Source: Actinomycetospora corticicola
GTDB lineage: Bacteria; Actinomycetota; Actinomycetes; Mycobacteriales; Pseudonocardiaceae
Direction: 5' to 3'
DNA: 64,000 nt
Assembly: GCF_013409505.1 (NCBI RefSeq)
Contig: NZ_JACCBN010000001.1
Span: 2,294,001-2,358,000 of the forward strand
How positions within the stretch are numbered: position 1 is the stretch's first letter; every line of letters begins with the position of its first letter. The notes under the pieces were generated by a model, which had not been told where the DNA came from, ran no database searches, and saw only the letters and a program-made list of their open reading frames with translations. The translations under genes and the position numbers were made by a program. Shown here piece after piece: positions 63,164 to 64,000 of this stretch.

Positions 63164-64000
63164 ATGGGCGTCCCGCTCTGGGTCTGGCTCGTCACCATCG
63201 GCGTGACGATCGCGTTCTTCGTCATCGAGTTCATCGCGCACGTGCGGACCCCGCACGAGCCGACCATGCGGGAGTCGACCATCTGGTCGGCCTTCTACAT
63301 CGGCCTCGCGCTGCTCTTCGGCGTCGGGATCGGCACGGTCAGCGGATGGGAGTTCGGAGCGGAGTACTTCGCGGGATACCTCACCGAAAAAGCCCTCTCG
63401 GTCGACAACCTGTTCGTGTTCCTGCTGGTGATGAGTGCGTTCGCGGTACCCAAGGCCTACCAGCAGAAGGTGCTGCTGATCGGCATCGTGATCGCACTCG
63501 TCATGCGCGGCGGGTTCATCGCCGTCGGCGCGGCTCTCATCGAGAACTTCTCGTGGATCTTCTACCTGTTCGGCGCGCTCCTCCTGGTCCTGGCGTGGCG
63601 CCAGCTCCAGCACGACAACGAGGACGACGCCGGCGACAACGCTCTCACCCGCTGGTCCCGGCGAGTCCTGCCCGTCACGGACGACTTCCGCGGCGACCGG
63701 CTATTCGTCACAGAACACGGCAAGCGGTGGGTGACGCCGCTGTTCATCACTGTTCTCGCCATCGGCGTCGTCGACCTGATCTTCGCCGTCGACTCGATCC
63801 CGGCCATCTACGGCCTCACGGAGGAGGCGTATATCGTCTTCACGGCGAACGCCTTCGCCCTCATGGGACTAAGGCAGCTCTACTTCCTGCTCGGCGGAGT
63901 ACTGGAACGACTGATCTACCTCGCGCAGGGTTTAGCGTTCATCCTCGCCTTCATCGGCGTGAAACTGGTTCTGCACGCGCTGCACGTCAACGAACTGCCG
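63164..64000 (+). CDS. TerC family integral membrane protein (3' end beyond window)
   Basis: 279 codons are visible before the window ends. Helices begin VPLWVWLVTIGVTIAFFVIE. The TerC hallmarks are a membrane Glu/Asp pair and YLTEKALSVDNLFVFLLVMS, then VLLIGIVIALVMRGGFIAVG, and VVDLIFAVDSIPAIYGLTEE, where Asp residues in the helices suggest metal-ion transport. TerC relatives (Alx) export manganese, partly to metallate secreted proteins. ATG 63164 follows GGAGG at 63154-63158. The visible length is already close to the family minimum, so little is lost. Confidence 0.95.
   Translation, partial: MGVPLWVWLVTIGVTIAFFVIEFIAHVRTPHEPTMRESTIWSAFYIGLALLFGVGIGTVSGWEFGAEYFAGYLTEKALSVDNLFVFLLVMSAFAVPKAYQQKVLLIGIVIALVMRGGFIAVGAALIENFSWIFYLFGALLLVLAWRQLQHDNEDDAGDNALTRWSRRVLPVTDDFRGDRLFVTEHGKRWVTPLFITVLAIGVVDLIFAVDSIPAIYGLTEEAYIVFTANAFALMGLRQLYFLLGGVLERLIYLAQGLAFILAFIGVKLVLHALHVNELP

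Overview
The window is GC-rich actinobacterial chromosome. Most of it shows strong G/C third-position bias, many GTG starts and tight ATGA/GTGA overlaps. The gene content (sarcosine/betaine catabolism, Asp23/AmaP operon, gamma-butyrolactone-receptor-like TetR, MalT-type LuxR regulator) fits a Pseudonocardiales-like soil organism; the genus cannot be fixed from the sequence alone. Both edges cut genes: gltB on the left and terC on the right.

Layout. 0-15.5 kb holds ordinary host genes: glutamate synthase large subunit, a tandem DUF3072 protein, a RibD-type reductase, a seven-gene Asp23/Gls24-AmaP envelope-stress operon, a LigC-like DNA ligase, a lipoprotein of alpha/beta-hydrolase fold that seems to lack its nucleophile, an SDR, a quinone-reductase-like MDR protein, a TetR regulator and a DUF2127 membrane protein.

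15.5-33.8 kb is a nearly complete glycine betaine to pyruvate pathway. It has a Rieske ferredoxin, an MHS/ProP-like transporter, an FAD ferredoxin reductase, a Rieske oxygenase, an IclR regulator, purU, sdaA, a GntR regulator, and the minus-strand operon glyA-soxB-soxD-soxA-soxG-dimethylglycine oxidase-fchA. Two repeated operators tie it together. GTTGCG-N24/25-CGCAAC occurs three times, at the ferredoxin/transporter and reductase/oxygenase promoters. A CGACTRATATRTSA element occurs at the transporter, sdaA/gntR and glyA promoters.

34-36.6 kb has a sorbosone-dehydrogenase-like lipoprotein and glycerate kinase. 36.6-52.6 kb is a visibly less GC-rich, decayed accessory island. It contains pseudogenes, a tandem repeat tract, a lone PLAT-domain protein, a lipoprotein/membrane-protein pair, a five-ORF end-to-end operon (43.1-47.4 kb) with an Ig-like protein and an HNH-like nuclease, a zinc-ribbon/PD-(D/E)XK protein, a DUF6414-like protein, and a tyrosine recombinase gene broken by two apparent single-base insertions.

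52.7-64 kb is a stress-type block: potassium channel, HdeD, two paralogous 63-66 aa proteins, AI-2E-type permease, LuxR/MalT-type regulator, GAP-family protein, alkylsulfatase, LapA, HtrA-like lipoprotein and TerC. A 17-bp dyad, TCATCCG-N3-CGGATGA with variants, precedes five of these transcription units and looks like an undescribed local regulon. No tRNA, rRNA or CRISPR array was seen. All functional calls come from reading motifs by eye; no database search was run.
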